This document shows, piece by piece, positions 12,001-22,800 of a stretch of 64,000 nucleotides of DNA; position 1 is the first letter of the stretch; the number at the start of each line of letters is the position of its first letter. Source of the stretch: Humulus lupulus (taxonomy: Eukaryota; Streptophyta; Magnoliopsida; Rosales; Cannabaceae). The notes beneath the pieces are model-generated. The model was not told the origin of the DNA and did no database searches. It was given only the letters and a program-made list of their open reading frames with translations. The stretch covers positions 88,705,018 through 88,769,017 of the forward strand of contig NC_084794.1 in assembly GCF_963169125.1 (NCBI RefSeq), read 5' to 3'. Position numbers and translations under genes: made by a program.

Positions 12001-15000
12001 CAAGCCACAAGCCCTCATCAAATGGAAACACTTACCAGAATTTGAAGCAACTTGGGAGGATTTCGCTGTCATTCAGGAGCAATTTCCCCAATTTCACCTT
12101 GAGGACAAGGTGAAACTTCAGGCTGGCGGTATTGATAGACCTCCCTTAACGTATGTCTATGCTAGGAGGCACAAGAAGGCACACGTAGAGAGGGCTGTAG
12201 GGGATAATACACTCTAAATCTGTTATGTGGGTTTTGTTTGGGTAGTACCTAGGTGCACCGTTTACCATAGAGGCTAAGTATAAATAAGAGGATTATTTTC
12301 TTTTTGTTATTCAGCTAGCTTGTAAGAAGAATCATCTCTGTAAGGAGGGTCCAGGCTCTCTAATTTCCTGGTTACTACTATAATACAATTTTACTTCTTC
12401 TCTCTGGTTTGCTGTCTTGCCTATTGGCTCTGTTTGGTTCTAATTCAGGTAGGCAAGGTCCTATCAGATGAATGCTCTGATACCACTTTGGTAGAGTCAC
12501 CTGCACAGGGGTTAGTAAGAACTAAGAAATATATGAAGAAATGGTGAGTTTCTGTATTGATTTAGCTAGGAATTCGAAAGCCTAGATCTCTCCCACAAGG
12601 GGTTACACCCTATCAATTACCACCTAACCACTACTGAATTCCTCTCCTAACTTTTATCCTCATTCCACTATACAACTCTGCACCCTCACATGCACCCTCA
12701 CACACACTAACATTACCCTCATAACATATTAGCTAATCTCTCAACTAACTATTCTCTACAGACACCTTATTGTTACCTTTCCTGTTCCTGCGTGTGTATA
12801 CAAAGGTCACTGGTGGTCTATCAGTAACTGATAAATGATGTTGGTCCTGATGACATTCATGTATAGTTGCTTTATTAGTTATTAAGTTGTATCCAGTACA
12901 TTAAAAATTACGTTCTGAAAAGATTTACCCTTTGATGATTGTTAAAATGTAGAATTGATGATTCTGGTTGTTTTCTTTTTGGTTGTTCATAGGAACTCTT
13001 GCGGAGAAAGCTTTACTTGCTGTCTTGCCTCCTGAAGAAGATTTTCCATACACTGTTCGTATCAATTCTGAAGTCATGGCATCTGATGGTTCAACATCAA
13101 TGGCCACTGTTTGTGGAGGTATTCTTTTCATTTTGTTGTTGCAGTGTCTGTTGCTACATCTGTCTTGTGCTTGATTAAAGTTATTTTCTAGAATGCCTTT
13201 TTTTTCGGTTGCTTTGAAAATTCCTGATGGCAAATATTAAATTGGTAAGCAAATATGCATTTTGGGAGTTGACTCTGTTGTTTCTTCTTCCCTTTGTGTT
13301 TCTATAATATATTTCCCTTCCAATTTTGAGTGCCATTCAGAAAATGCATATGGGTAGTTTTCATGATGTGTATTTTATGGCTTTTGGTATGTTTATATGT
13401 ATGCATGGGACTATCATTAAATTCATTCTACCTAAGTTCGCATTGCTTGATGACTTGAGGTTACATGTCAAAATCAGAACACTGTTTATAATACATAACT
13501 TTGTGCTCCTGCTTAGGCAGTATTGCTTTGATGGATGCTGGCATTTCACTGCGTGAACATGTGGCTGGTGTCTCTGTGGGCCTTATTAGTGAAGTTGATC
13601 CATCAACTGGCACGATAAAGGATTATCGTATAGTGACTGACATTCTGGTGAGATTTTTGTTTGATGTGTCTGTATTTGCTTGTTACTACATGGTGGCTTT
13701 CTGAATTAGATTTATGTGGTGCTGTTGTTCTCTCAAGATATTGAGTATTTTAGATTTTTGAAGCCATTAGAAATTTCATTCTCTTTTCTTCCAATGTTCT
13801 AGGACAACAGTCGACTTTGTTTCCCCCTCACCCTCTCTCCCTCTAAGCTGCAAGACTTTTGGTTTTGTCAAAGTTGATATTTCTATGTTTTCTGTAAGGA
13901 TTATAATTGGGTTTTTGTTATGATATTTATATTTGTTATTTCGCATTTTAATCTTATTACTCTTGTCTAGGGTCTAGAAGATCACTTAGGGGACATGGAC
14001 TTCAAAGTTGCTGGCACCCGAAAAGGAGTTACAGCAATTCAGTTGGATATAAAACCTGCTGGAATTCCATTAGATATTATTTGTGAGAGCTTAGAGTATG
14101 CTCTTAAAGGTCGTATTCAAATCCTTGATCATATGGAGAGGGAGATCAATGCACCACGTGCCCAAGATAAAAATTCTCCTCAATTAGGTTGACTTTTGAA
14201 CTTCTGTTGCACTTCTTCTTACATTGTTTTAATGATAATATTCTGGCTGATTTTTGTTACAAAATTACAAATGGTTCATGCAGCTACCTTGAAGTATGGC
14301 AATGACTCACTTCGTCGCTTGGTTGGACCTCTTGGTGCTTTAAAGAGAAAAATTGAAGAGGAAACAGGTTTTATTCAATCATGAGTATGCCTTGATATTC
14401 TTTTGATAGTTATAGAGCCACGACAGATGAGAGATGGACTTTGGGGCTTTTTATATGCTTGATGCTGTTTGTCTTTTGTAATTATGTAATGTTTTCTCCA
14501 TTACTACAGCTATATATGGTGGACAACCAACTACTACGCTATGCCGCCATATATTCTTTATTTTTATTTTGCCATCTAATACTGTTATAGAACTTGGCAG
14601 TTCTGCAAACTCACACGGTCTGAATCTACAGCTTATAACGATGAAAATGCTTAATTGATTCAAATGGTTGATAATTTATTTAGTTTTTTTTCCAATACAT
14701 CTGATGTTAATTTTCCTCTCTGTTGATTGTTTATTCAAACATAGAAAAAGTGACTGTTTCATTATTTCACATCATTACTTTTGTTCTATGTTTATTTAGG
14801 TGGACGCATCGCTGTAAGTGATGGAACACTCACTGTCGTGGCTAAGAATCAATCCATAATGGATAAAGTACTAGAAAAGGTATTTATATTTTTTCTCTTG
14901 TTTCATGTGTTTCAGTAGAGGGACCAAGCAAAATAATGTATTTATAGCTGTCTCATCTTATGTGCTCTGGTTTTGTTTGCTAGACCAACTGAACACAAAT

Positions 15001-16769
15001 TAATTTTCTGATAGTGCTCTCAAGACAGGACAGAAGACGCTTTGCTTTCCAAAATTACGAATTTTATATGCAACTGTGCTATGTACTAACTAGAAGAAAA
15101 GAAAAATTTACTCTTAACATATTACAAAATGGCGAGGCTTAAAAAAAGTTATTCACTGTGAAAATATAGTTGTCTTCAAAAAGAGAAAACTAAAGAAAAA
15201 GTGCTGTATAAGTTGCAAACTAACAATTTAAGCAAATGTTGCCATATGATTTTAGTACGCTAGTTGCAAGTATTGAATATGATGTTTATTATGCCTAGTC
15301 TTTTATAGTTGCACTGGCTTTGGTAGTAATGAAGATGTGTTAGCTCTCCGTTGCTTTTCATGCCTTTGTTAACCCATATGGTCCCCAGATTGACTTTATA
15401 CTCGGGCGTGAGATTGAAATCGGCGGGAATTATAATGGTGTGGTAACTTCAATCAAGGAATATGGTGCATTTGTTGAGTTCAATGGTGGCCAACAAGGCC
15501 TTCTGCACATCTCAGAGCTGTCACATGAACCAGTACGTACTAACTTTTTTTAGAAAAAAAAAATTATTATGTAAATTCTTCATTTCTGTCCTTGACTCTT
15601 CTGAGTATTTTTATACTATGTATATATCATCTTATTTAGGCTTCAGAAATTTTGTGTATTGAAATGATGATAAGCTTTTTTATTTAGTATTTTATAACAT
15701 GATTCACCATGATTAATGTTGGCAACAATTCTTTGAACGTAAAATATGATTGTCTTGCTTATAATATTTCTTTTTACAGGTTACCCGTGTTTCGGATATT
15801 GTGTCTGTTGGCCAAAAGCTTACGTTGAGGTGCATAGGTCAGGATGTTCGTGGCAACATCAAATTATCCCTTAAAGCTTTAACTCAAACTGGATCTGTTA
15901 AAAATAATGTTCCTGAAACACCTGTCTCATCCTTGAAAGTAAATCAAACTGGATCTGTTAAAAATAATGTTCATGAAGCACCCGTCTCATCTTCGAAAGA
16001 AGTGCCTAAATATTCAGCATTATCTGAGGACATGTTTAATGGACCAGAGAAGGATGATGACTCTTCAGATACATCAGAAGAAGAGTTGGTTAACAAAAAT
16101 GAAGGTAGTGCGGCAGATCTCAGTAGTTTATCCATTCCACAAATTCTAATTCGAAGCGCTATTGAGTGTGATGAGGAAGAAAACTATGCTGGTTTGAAGA
16201 GAAATGCTAATAGCAAATCTAAATCCTTTGGTGCTTCTGAAGGAGATAGGAGGTCAAAATTTTTATCCCAAATGAAAGAAGAGAGAAAATCTGATTCTAA
16301 GTCTAAAAGTCAGGATGGAGATGAACTTAAGAAGACTATTACGTCCTTTTTTCATAATAGGAATGATACAGAAGCTGAAACTGAGGCTACCGTTACTGCA
16401 AGAAGCCTGAAGTTAGGAATGAAAGTTACTGCAAAGGTGTATCAGATTCGAGCTCATGGATTGGTCCTTGATTTAGGTGGGGGACTTCGTGGAATGTATC
16501 GCTTTGAGGTACGTGTGTTGCATTAAGTATGAAATTTAATTTTCTTTTTTCCTGCTTGTGAACAGTAAGCTCCTTCAAACTTTTTCTCAGTCTATTTAGA
16601 CCTGTATGAAAACCTCTTTCTGACTACCTGTTAGGCTTCAAGTATCATTTTTCAGTAAGCTACTTTATGGGCATCCTTGAAGCCAATTCAAATTCCACCA
16701 TCTTCACTGCTTCCTTGTTCCTAGTTTATACAGGGTCATCTATTATTCTTGAATTAGCTCCTTATCATT

Positions 16770-16814
<45 letters not shown>

Positions 16815-18623
16815 ATGTTGAAAATATTGAGGAAGAACAAAAGAACAATGAAGATTCCTTGAAACACATTATAATGCTTTCCAAAGAGCGATATTCTGCC
16901 CTCTCAAGTACTTATGGTCTGAATGGAAAAGCTTTTGGGATATGATAAGATTTCAACTTTTTGCACTAAGCAACAATTAAAATTGTTCAAGGTCATATTA
17001 AACAATATTTGAATTGTGGTTTTGTGTTTTAAGAGATTAGAGAAGAGAGAGAAAATTATTAAAGTCATAATTTTTGTTCTTTAAATATGTTTTTGGCACC
17101 TGTTAGTGATACTTCTCGGTCCTCTCCTAAAGGGTAACTCTGTCTTTATTAGAAACACTCTCTAGAGAGGGTTTAGCATGACCCCGCTAAGTAACCACTG
17201 CAGTCACACTTGGTTCTTGTCCAAAAAAGTAGTTTCACACTTAACATTACCCAAGTACCAAGTAAGCACCTAAGATGTGCGTAAAGCACTTTAACGCCCA
17301 CACCATGTGTGTGCATGTACGAGTCCCACCAATGGGTTACCCAATCACTTAGGCCCACTTATTAGTAGCTATCACAAGTGAACTACTTTTCTTATTAATT
17401 ATAAAATACTCTATTGTTTTATAGACTTTCAATGGGATCTTATGCATTTTACTTTTTATTCATGTTTAAACAATATTTTTAACAATTTCCCACTTAGAAT
17501 ATAAACAGTGTAAATTGCATAAAGCAAAGTATTTTTCGATTTAAACTGCTTGGGAATTTTTTAAATCTCAAGTAACTTAAAGCTTTGAACTAGTAGAGTG
17601 CTTTATAAGTATTGAGAAGAGTAGTTCACTTATGAGAGACTACTAATGAATGGACCTAATAATGTGATTGGGTAATTCATTAGTGGAACTCGCACGCGAG
17701 AACAGGTGACCAGGGGGCTTTGACGTGCACTTGGCAACTGGACACATTGGGTAGTGTGAAAATACTATATTTTAGACAAGGACTGAGCATGGCCGTGTTG
17801 AACTCTGTCTAAAACGTGTTTGACAGAGATTGAGTGCGACTGCACCTGACTGTCTGTCTCTAATATTCTTTTATAGAAAATTGAGTAGGATCTTAACTCT
17901 TAAGTGTGGCTGCGCTAGAACACTTAATAATTTCAGAAAATGAATGAGCCTTCTGGAGAGGTGTCAATAACAGGTGCCACAAAAGTATTTATAGAGTTTT
18001 AGATACAAATTTTATAACTTGAATAATTCTCTCTTAAAATGCAAAACCAGAATTCAAATATTGCTTGAAATATCTTTGAAATTTTTGTGTTGTTGTTTGG
18101 TGCAAATTGTTGAAGGTTTGTCATTTTCTGATTGCTTTTCTATTCAAGGCCATAAGATTAAGAATTTGGGAATATCACTTTTCTCAACTCATTATCATAA
18201 TTTCTTTCAAGTCATCTTACTTGATCATCGTCAATATTTTCAATAGATAATCCAATTTGGCTTGATTTTTCTCTACTTTGTTGCTTCTACCACCCAGCTT
18301 ACATTAAAAGTCGGTTGTTGTTCCTTAAATAAATATATATATATATATAAATATATATAAGTGTGTGTGTGGGATTTTGTTCCTTAAATATATGCAAACT
18401 AAGTATTTGACCTTGTTCTTCGTACACATGTATACACAAACACTCCATGTTTATAACTTTATATATTTCACTTTAAAAAAAAATACATTGTTTAAAAGTG
18501 CCTAATGTTTCCATGCAGACAAATGGTAGGAAGGACTTTGAGATTGGTGAGGAGTTAAGAGTTGAGTGTTCAAGTTTTTCAACCAAAGGCATTCCTGTTC
18601 TGTCTTTGTTAGACGATGAATAG
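76..18623 (+). CDS. Polyribonucleotide nucleotidyltransferase (PNPase), mitochondrial-type, 3' part of gene
   Basis: PNPase degrades RNA 3' to 5' with phosphate, releasing nucleoside diphosphates; in plants one form acts in mitochondria and one in plastids. Fourteen exons can be joined with GT-AG introns and consistent phase: 76-246, 504-629, 712-873, 1080-1199, 1442-1579, 1661-1823, 12993-13118, 13517-13647, 13971-14187, 14284-14367, 14800-14879, 15389-15532, 15780-16508, 18519-18623 (TAG). They give 831 residues, so roughly 150 N-terminal residues lie upstream. Visible in order: end of the first RNase PH core, helical linker, second RNase PH core (motifs RREVGHG, TVCGGS, and [10 protein letters not shown] with the conserved metal-binding aspartates), KH domain (near GGRIAVSDG), S1 domain ([20 protein letters not shown]), a charged linker, and a second S1-like segment. 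The long linker plus second S1-like C-terminus matches the mitochondrial plant enzyme better than the plastid one; that assignment is inference. The reading frame is intact. Confidence 0.93.
947..969. repeat. (TG)n microsatellite in PNPase intron
   Basis: A run of about eight TG dinucleotides lies in the intron 874-1079. It is a simple repeat, useful only as a polymorphic marker. Confidence 0.8.
2097..2418 (-). repeat. 3' LTR of outer chromovirus
   Basis: This is a 322-bp direct repeat of 12489-12823, lacking a 12-bp TGCACCCTCACA duplication present in the other copy. In element orientation it starts TGATAGACCACC and ends TTACCA. The purine-containing stretch ending GCGGTAT just inside the internal region (complement of 2419 onward) is the likely polypurine tract. 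Confidence 0.9.
2440..7048 (-). pseudogene. Broken gag-pol of outer chromovirus
   Basis: Reading the minus strand from the ATG at 7048: gag (6300-7048 and 5903-6295), retropepsin with the motif LIDCGATHN (about 5650), reverse transcriptase ([19 protein letters not shown]), RNase H, integrase (about 3200-3700, with CAVCQQSKY and [10 protein letters not shown]) and a C-terminal chromodomain whose coding trace is at about 2440-2600. The frame is interrupted many times: breaks fall near 6296, 5900-5990, 5290, 4915, 3200 and 2820. No intact polyprotein can be made. The layout mirrors the inner element at 7410-12217, so the two are related copies from one lineage. Confidence 0.88.
7054..7387 (+). 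repeat. 5' LTR of inner chromovirus
   Basis: A 334-bp LTR with TG/CA ends and 6-bp terminal inverted repeats TGATAG/CTATCA. A TATA-like AGTATAAATAAG lies at 7198-7209, the likely core promoter. It is immediately followed by the primer-binding site. Confidence 0.95.
7390..7402 (+). other. Primer-binding site, tRNA-iMet type
   Basis: The sequence TGGCATCAGAGCA two bases after the 5' LTR differs by one base from the usual plant initiator-Met site TGGTATCAGAGC. An ATG just upstream at 7389 would start translation inside this site, so the in-frame ATG at 7410 (MGPKK), which matches the MGPKP start of the outer element, is the better gag start. Confidence 0.8.
7410..12217 (+). pseudogene. Broken gag-pol-chromodomain polyprotein of inner chromovirus
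   Basis: Gag starts at 7410 (MGPKKDTV). The frame holds a gag core with [20 protein letters not shown] (about 7888-7947), retropepsin ([10 protein letters not shown], about 8848), reverse transcriptase (FFDDILVYS, about 9865), RNase H ([11 protein letters not shown], about 10300) and integrase (HHCC zinc finger ending CSVCQQ, then [12 protein letters not shown] and DRDTIF). Three in-frame stop codons break it: TGA at 7680, TGA at 8640 and TAG at 10953. A one-base frameshift near 11860 separates integrase from the chromodomain (about 11950-12110; [14 protein letters not shown]). The copy is therefore dead for full-length translation but young. The chromodomain is the part that in this family recognises histone marks at insertion sites. 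Confidence 0.92.
12133..12466 (+). repeat. 3' LTR of inner chromovirus
   Basis: A 334-bp copy of 7054-7387 with six substitutions. It is preceded by GGCTGGCGGTAT, a weak polypurine tract like that of the outer element. The chromodomain reading frame runs into this LTR and stops at 12217. Confidence 0.95.
12489..12823 (-). repeat. 5' LTR of outer chromovirus
   Basis: This is a 335-bp repeat of 2097-2418. On the minus strand it is followed, after three bases, by the tRNA-Met-type primer-binding site. It is cut off from the rest of its own element by the inserted younger element, whose target duplication sits at 12467-12471. Confidence 0.9.
15889..16001 (+). repeat. In-frame tandem duplication in PNPase C-terminal linker
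   Basis: Two adjacent copies, about 57 bases each, encode [15 protein letters not shown] and [15 protein letters not shown]. The repeat keeps frame and lies between the S1 domain and the acidic linker, a region that tolerates length change. Confidence 0.85.
16772..16813. repeat. (CA)n(TA)n compound microsatellite
   Basis: About sixteen CA dinucleotides are followed by a short TA run in the last PNPase intron. They lie at the outer edge of the left arm of the large inverted repeat. Confidence 0.9.
16815..18250. repeat. Long imperfect inverted repeat (foldback element) in last PNPase intron
   Basis: The segment from about 16815 to 17400 reappears as a diverged reverse complement at about 17620-18250, leaving a spacer of about 220 bp. 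Matching blocks include AAGTAGTTCACTT (complement of 17383 region) with GAGTAGTTCACTT at 17629, AACAGGTGCCA (complement of 17095) with the same word at 17970, and CAATATTTTCAA (complement of 16820) with 18230. No coding sequence is visible in it. It is most likely a foldback or MITE-type DNA transposon; the exact ends and any target duplication are unclear. Confidence 0.75.
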
Positions 18624-19870
18624 GTTTGAATAAGGCTGCTCAGAATATTCTGTACAAGAACAATTTCACATTATGGGCAACTAGCAAGACGATTGATATG
18701 AAGAGACTTTGGTTGCAAAATGGGAGATGTTCAGTTTCAAATTCTTCCAGAAAGTTGACTTCTTCAAGTTTTGTAAATTTCCAATAAGGTTTTGGAAGAT
18801 GTGGCTTTTGGGGTTTGGAAACAGCTTATTATCAACCTTTACCAGCCTGAGTATAACAGGAATTTTGGGTCACATAGTAGAGTCAGCACTACTCGAAGCT
18901 TAGGGAATGGTACTTGTAGATGAGCAGTTATCTCTTATAAAGGTGACAGTGAGAATGGCAATCCAACCTTACTTCAAAGTTATAATAGGGTAGTTGGTGT
19001 ACTCATCTTTCTATTTCTAATGGTCGCCTATTTTATTATTTATATTTTTTTGACCTTGTGATATTAAACTGCTATTTTTTCAAGAGGGATAAACAAAATG
19101 TGGAGAAAGGAAGAAGAATAATAATAATAGTGATTAGTGATGTATCTTTCGGCTTTGTCAAAGATGGTTTGAGCCTTATATCATGTAATCCTTACATTTT
19201 AATAGAATATAATATATCTATATATTTATATATATATATATATATTTATTGATTTCCCCCGTTTGTCTTTCTCACGAGCTCATTTCTCCTTTGGGTAAAG
19301 TTACCTAATAAAACCATGCAAGTTACATTTGGTTCATTTTCTAGATGAAGAACGTGTATGATTTTCCTATTGAATATGTTATTGTATCAAAGTTTTCTTT
19401 TAAAATAACAGCTTTATATATCACTTTAAAAAATAAAAATAAATAAAAAATCTTTGGTGGGCAACATTTTCTTTTTTTAAAAAAGAATTCGTTAATAACA
19501 GAAGCTCATTTGTCAATAAAATAAAATAATAATTATGATAAATAACAGAAGCTTATCCCTTAAGTGGTGGTGGTGGTGGAGAATATCCACACAATCGAGT
19601 GTTTTAGTTTCATGTATTGGTTAGTTCGGCCATGTTTTAACACCATACACATAATCAGCCCAAATATAACCAATAAAACAGAGTAGATAAAGAAACTATA
19701 ACAACAAACAAGTAAAAAAAAACTTAAAAAATAAATTAAAATAAAAATGAAAAGCAAAGGTAGTAAATCAAAAAAAAAAAAAAAGAAAAAGAAAAAGAAA
19801 AAGAAAGCCGTATATCTCTGCTCTCCTCCATAATCATCATAATCATAATCATCCTCGAGTCTGTTCTTGC
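18624..19870. other. PNPase 3' flank and spacer before the CRK gene
   Basis: This AT-rich stretch holds the presumed PNPase 3' UTR and the CRK promoter and 5' UTR. I see TA-rich runs (19215-19245), AATAAA-like words (19435-19450), and a purine-rich tract of A and AAAAAG units at 19771-19806 just upstream of the CRK start. No convincing gene or RNA is visible. Confidence 0.6.
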
Positions 19871-22800
19871 ATGGCAGGGTTGATTAAGCGGCCATTATTG
19901 ATTATGTTCCTTCTCCTTTTCTATCAAATGCTGGTATCAAAAGCAGAACCTCTATTAGAGTTGGTGACTCGTGTATGCAGAGACGATCGTGTGAATAACC
20001 AAACTATTTACGCTCAAAACTACGATATTATATTGGAGAGATTGGCGGAGGGTATGTCTGTTAGAGGTTACTCGTTCGGGGAAATGGGGGACCCGCCTAA
20101 CCGTGTGTTCGTTTTCTCTCAATGCATGGGTGATCTCAACACCAAGGAATGCTCCATGTGCTTTAATGAGATTAAGGACATCTTGTCTGGTTGCTTTCCC
20201 TCTTCTGGGGGTCGTATTTTCTATAATGGTTGCTTTATCAGGGCTGAGAATTATTACTTCTTCAATCACACAGTTGAGCCTGATGACTTAAGGGTAATGA
20301 ATTATTTTTTCCTTTATTATATCTTCTTTATATATATGCATGAGTTGTGTTTGTTTTACGCATCATACAAATGTATATATATATGATGATGATGATGATG
20401 ATGATGATTACATGCATGGAACTGGCTGGGCATGTACACATATGTATATTTATGCAGAGATGCAGTGATGGACTTGATCTGAGAAAGGAATACACGGACG
20501 TAGGAAGGAAACAGATAGCGGATTTGGTGAAGGTGACAATGGAGAACGATGGGTTCGGAGCAGTGTATAAGAAATCTAATGAAGTATCTTTTTATGCTTC
20601 TGCTACGTGTTGGAAGACTCTCAACAGTACATTGTGCCAAGAGTGCGTACAAAACGCCGCAGATAGTTGCGCTGCGTGCCTACCCTCCGCCGAGGGTCGA
20701 GTCCTCAATTCCGGCTGCACTGTGCGTTATGCTGATTATGATTTTGGGAACAAGCCCGACGTCCGCAGGGCCAAAGGTACCTAACCCCCCTACCTTAATT
20801 ACTTATTATTTAATAACACATAACCATAATATATTATCACTATCTTATAACTATTACTAAACTACGCATTAGGTTATAAGATACTTTAAAGCAGCATTAC
20901 TCAGAGGGACGTACGGAGTCCGTCATTAAAGTGGAAGGGCTCAAGCCCCCAAAATTTTCTTAATTCTTTATATATTTTATATATTAAATTAGTAAAAATT
21001 ATATTTTAATGTAATTGTTTTTCAAATTAGCAATCAAACCCCCAAAATATTTTATTTATAGTTTTCCCCCTAATATTTTTTTCTGGCTCCGTCCCTGCAT
21101 ACTCATACTTACATATATAAAGTACAATTCGGAATGAATTCGATCACATACATAAATCTCTCTCTGTCTCTCTCTCTCTCTCTTTACCAAGTGATTATCA
21201 AGAGAGATAGAGTTTGAGAGGGGTTGTGTTTGAAAAATCTATATAATATTGACAAAACTGTCTTATGCAATTTGCATTAACTAATGCATTGTGAAACTTT
21301 TCCATCTCTAAGGATATTTTATTGGAATGGAACCAACCAAAACCAATCCAAGTGATATAATTCTTTTTAGAATAGTTCATTCTTTCAAATCAATTGGTGA
21401 AATTATGTGTACTTGTATATTTTGACTCCAAATTGTCTTATATATATATTGTTGGCATGATCATAAGTCTTTTCAAAACAAAAGATTTAATTGCTTGAAT
21501 ATTCAATACTGCAGAAATTCTGTTGACGTACGCTACATATGTTCTTGTGGGGTTGGCAGTTAGTGTATTTGTGGTTATGGTTGGTATCTATGCGGGTAAA
21601 GCTGCTTACAGACGAAAGATTCGCCGCTTGAAGAAAAAAGGTACTAATCATCATTATTAATGTTCAACACCGACACAGTTATATTGTTCCAACAATTAGT
21701 TCTTCTTATTATTATTATTTGGGATCAAAATGATCATATTGTATAATTTAATCAATAGTGAAAGGGCGACGGCTAGACATAGCATCATCGAAGAAAGGTT
21801 TGAAATTTTTGGAGTTCAATTACTTAACACTTGAAAAAGCAACAGAAGGCTTTAATGATGCCCACAAGCTTGGTCAAGGAGGTTTTGGCGAAGTATTTAA
21901 GGTATAATAAACATCCGTGCTTATTAATATGTATATAAACATGTAGTCATTTACGTGATTAAACGACATGTCGTTTAAATTCTAACTTGCATCATAAACG
22001 ACGTGTCATTTTATCACAGTTAAGGTAAAAGTGCTTTTTTCTTTAGCTTGTGTACATGGCAATGTGTGCACGTGTTTAATGTATAAATATTTGATTTTAT
22101 ATACTTAATCATAGTGTTATTTTCTTAACTATATGCATGTGAATACAGGGAACTCTTGGTGACGGTAGAGAAATTGCAATAAAGCGTTTATTCGCAACTG
22201 GGAAAAGTCAGACTGAGGAAATATGCAACGAAATCGATATAATAAGTAGTGCTCAACACAAAAACTTGGTTCGGTTCCTTGGTTGCTGCTTCACTGAGTC
22301 AAACAGCTTCCTTGTTTATGAATTCCTTGTCAACAAGAGCCTTGACCAATTCATATTTGGTAAGGAGGCCATCATTTAACACTTTTTACAACTCATAACA
22401 TGAACTGTTTTTATTAACAACTATAGCTAGTTTCATCTTTGAACCATAATTAATGTGGAAGGTAGATTCGGAGAGGAGTAAAGAATTAGACTGGAAAAAG
22501 AGGCTGCAAATAATGATTGGATCAGCTGAGGGTTTAGAGTACCTCCACAAAGGGTGTCAAATGAGGATAATTCACAGAGACATCAAAGCTAGCAACATTT
22601 TGTTAGATTCAAAATGGATACCGAAAATCGCAGATTTCGGCCTAGCAAGATTTTCTTCAGCTGGCAGCAACGTTCCTGGTGTTGCTATTGCAGGAACATT
22701 GTATGTAGTACCATATGCTATACTAACTAAATTTTTGTAATTTATTGAGATTGTTTGGATTCAATTATATATGTTTGGATCATAGTATAATATAATAACT

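Larger units (their letters stand above)
7054..12466 (+). mobile_element. Chromovirus-type Ty3/gypsy retrotransposon, inner (younger) element
   Basis: A 5,413-bp element bounded by two 334-bp LTRs that start TGATAG and end CTATCA. It has a perfect 5-bp target duplication GATGA at 7049-7053 and 12467-12471. The insertion point lies between the gag start and the primer-binding site of the outer element. The LTRs differ at 6 of 334 positions by my count (about 1.8 percent), less than the outer pair, which fits the nesting order. It carries a Met-type primer site, gag-pol and a chromodomain. It is in sense orientation to PNPase. Confidence 0.95.
2097..12823 (-). mobile_element. Chromovirus-type Ty3/gypsy retrotransposon, outer element, antisense to PNPase
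   Basis: A minus-strand LTR retrotransposon lies in the PNPase intron. Its 3' LTR is 2097-2418 and its 5' LTR 12489-12823; both start TGGTA and end CTATCA on the + strand. The primer-binding site next to the 5' LTR (12475-12488, complement reads TGGTATCAGAGC) matches initiator tRNA-Met. The possible target duplication is decayed (GTAGT at 2092-2096, GTAAC at 12824-12828). The LTRs differ at about 13 sites plus a 12-bp duplication (my manual count, near 4 percent). The body is interrupted by a younger relative at 7054-12466. Short LTRs, Met primer site and a C-terminal chromodomain suggest the Reina-like chromoviruses; the clade is inference. Confidence 0.9.
1824..12992 (+). other. Giant PNPase intron (11.2 kb) filled by nested retrotransposons
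   Basis: The intron separates exon 1661-1823 (ends in phase 1 after GTTGGGCATG) from exon 12993-13118. Its donor is GTAATC and its acceptor is CATAG. Removing the element at 2097-12823 leaves only about 440 bp, a normal plant intron size. Both splice junctions keep the conserved protein reading GHG-TLAEKA, so the gene can still splice to an intact product. The small leftover pieces at 1824-2096 and 12824-12992 are ordinary AT-rich intron sequence. Confidence 0.9.
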
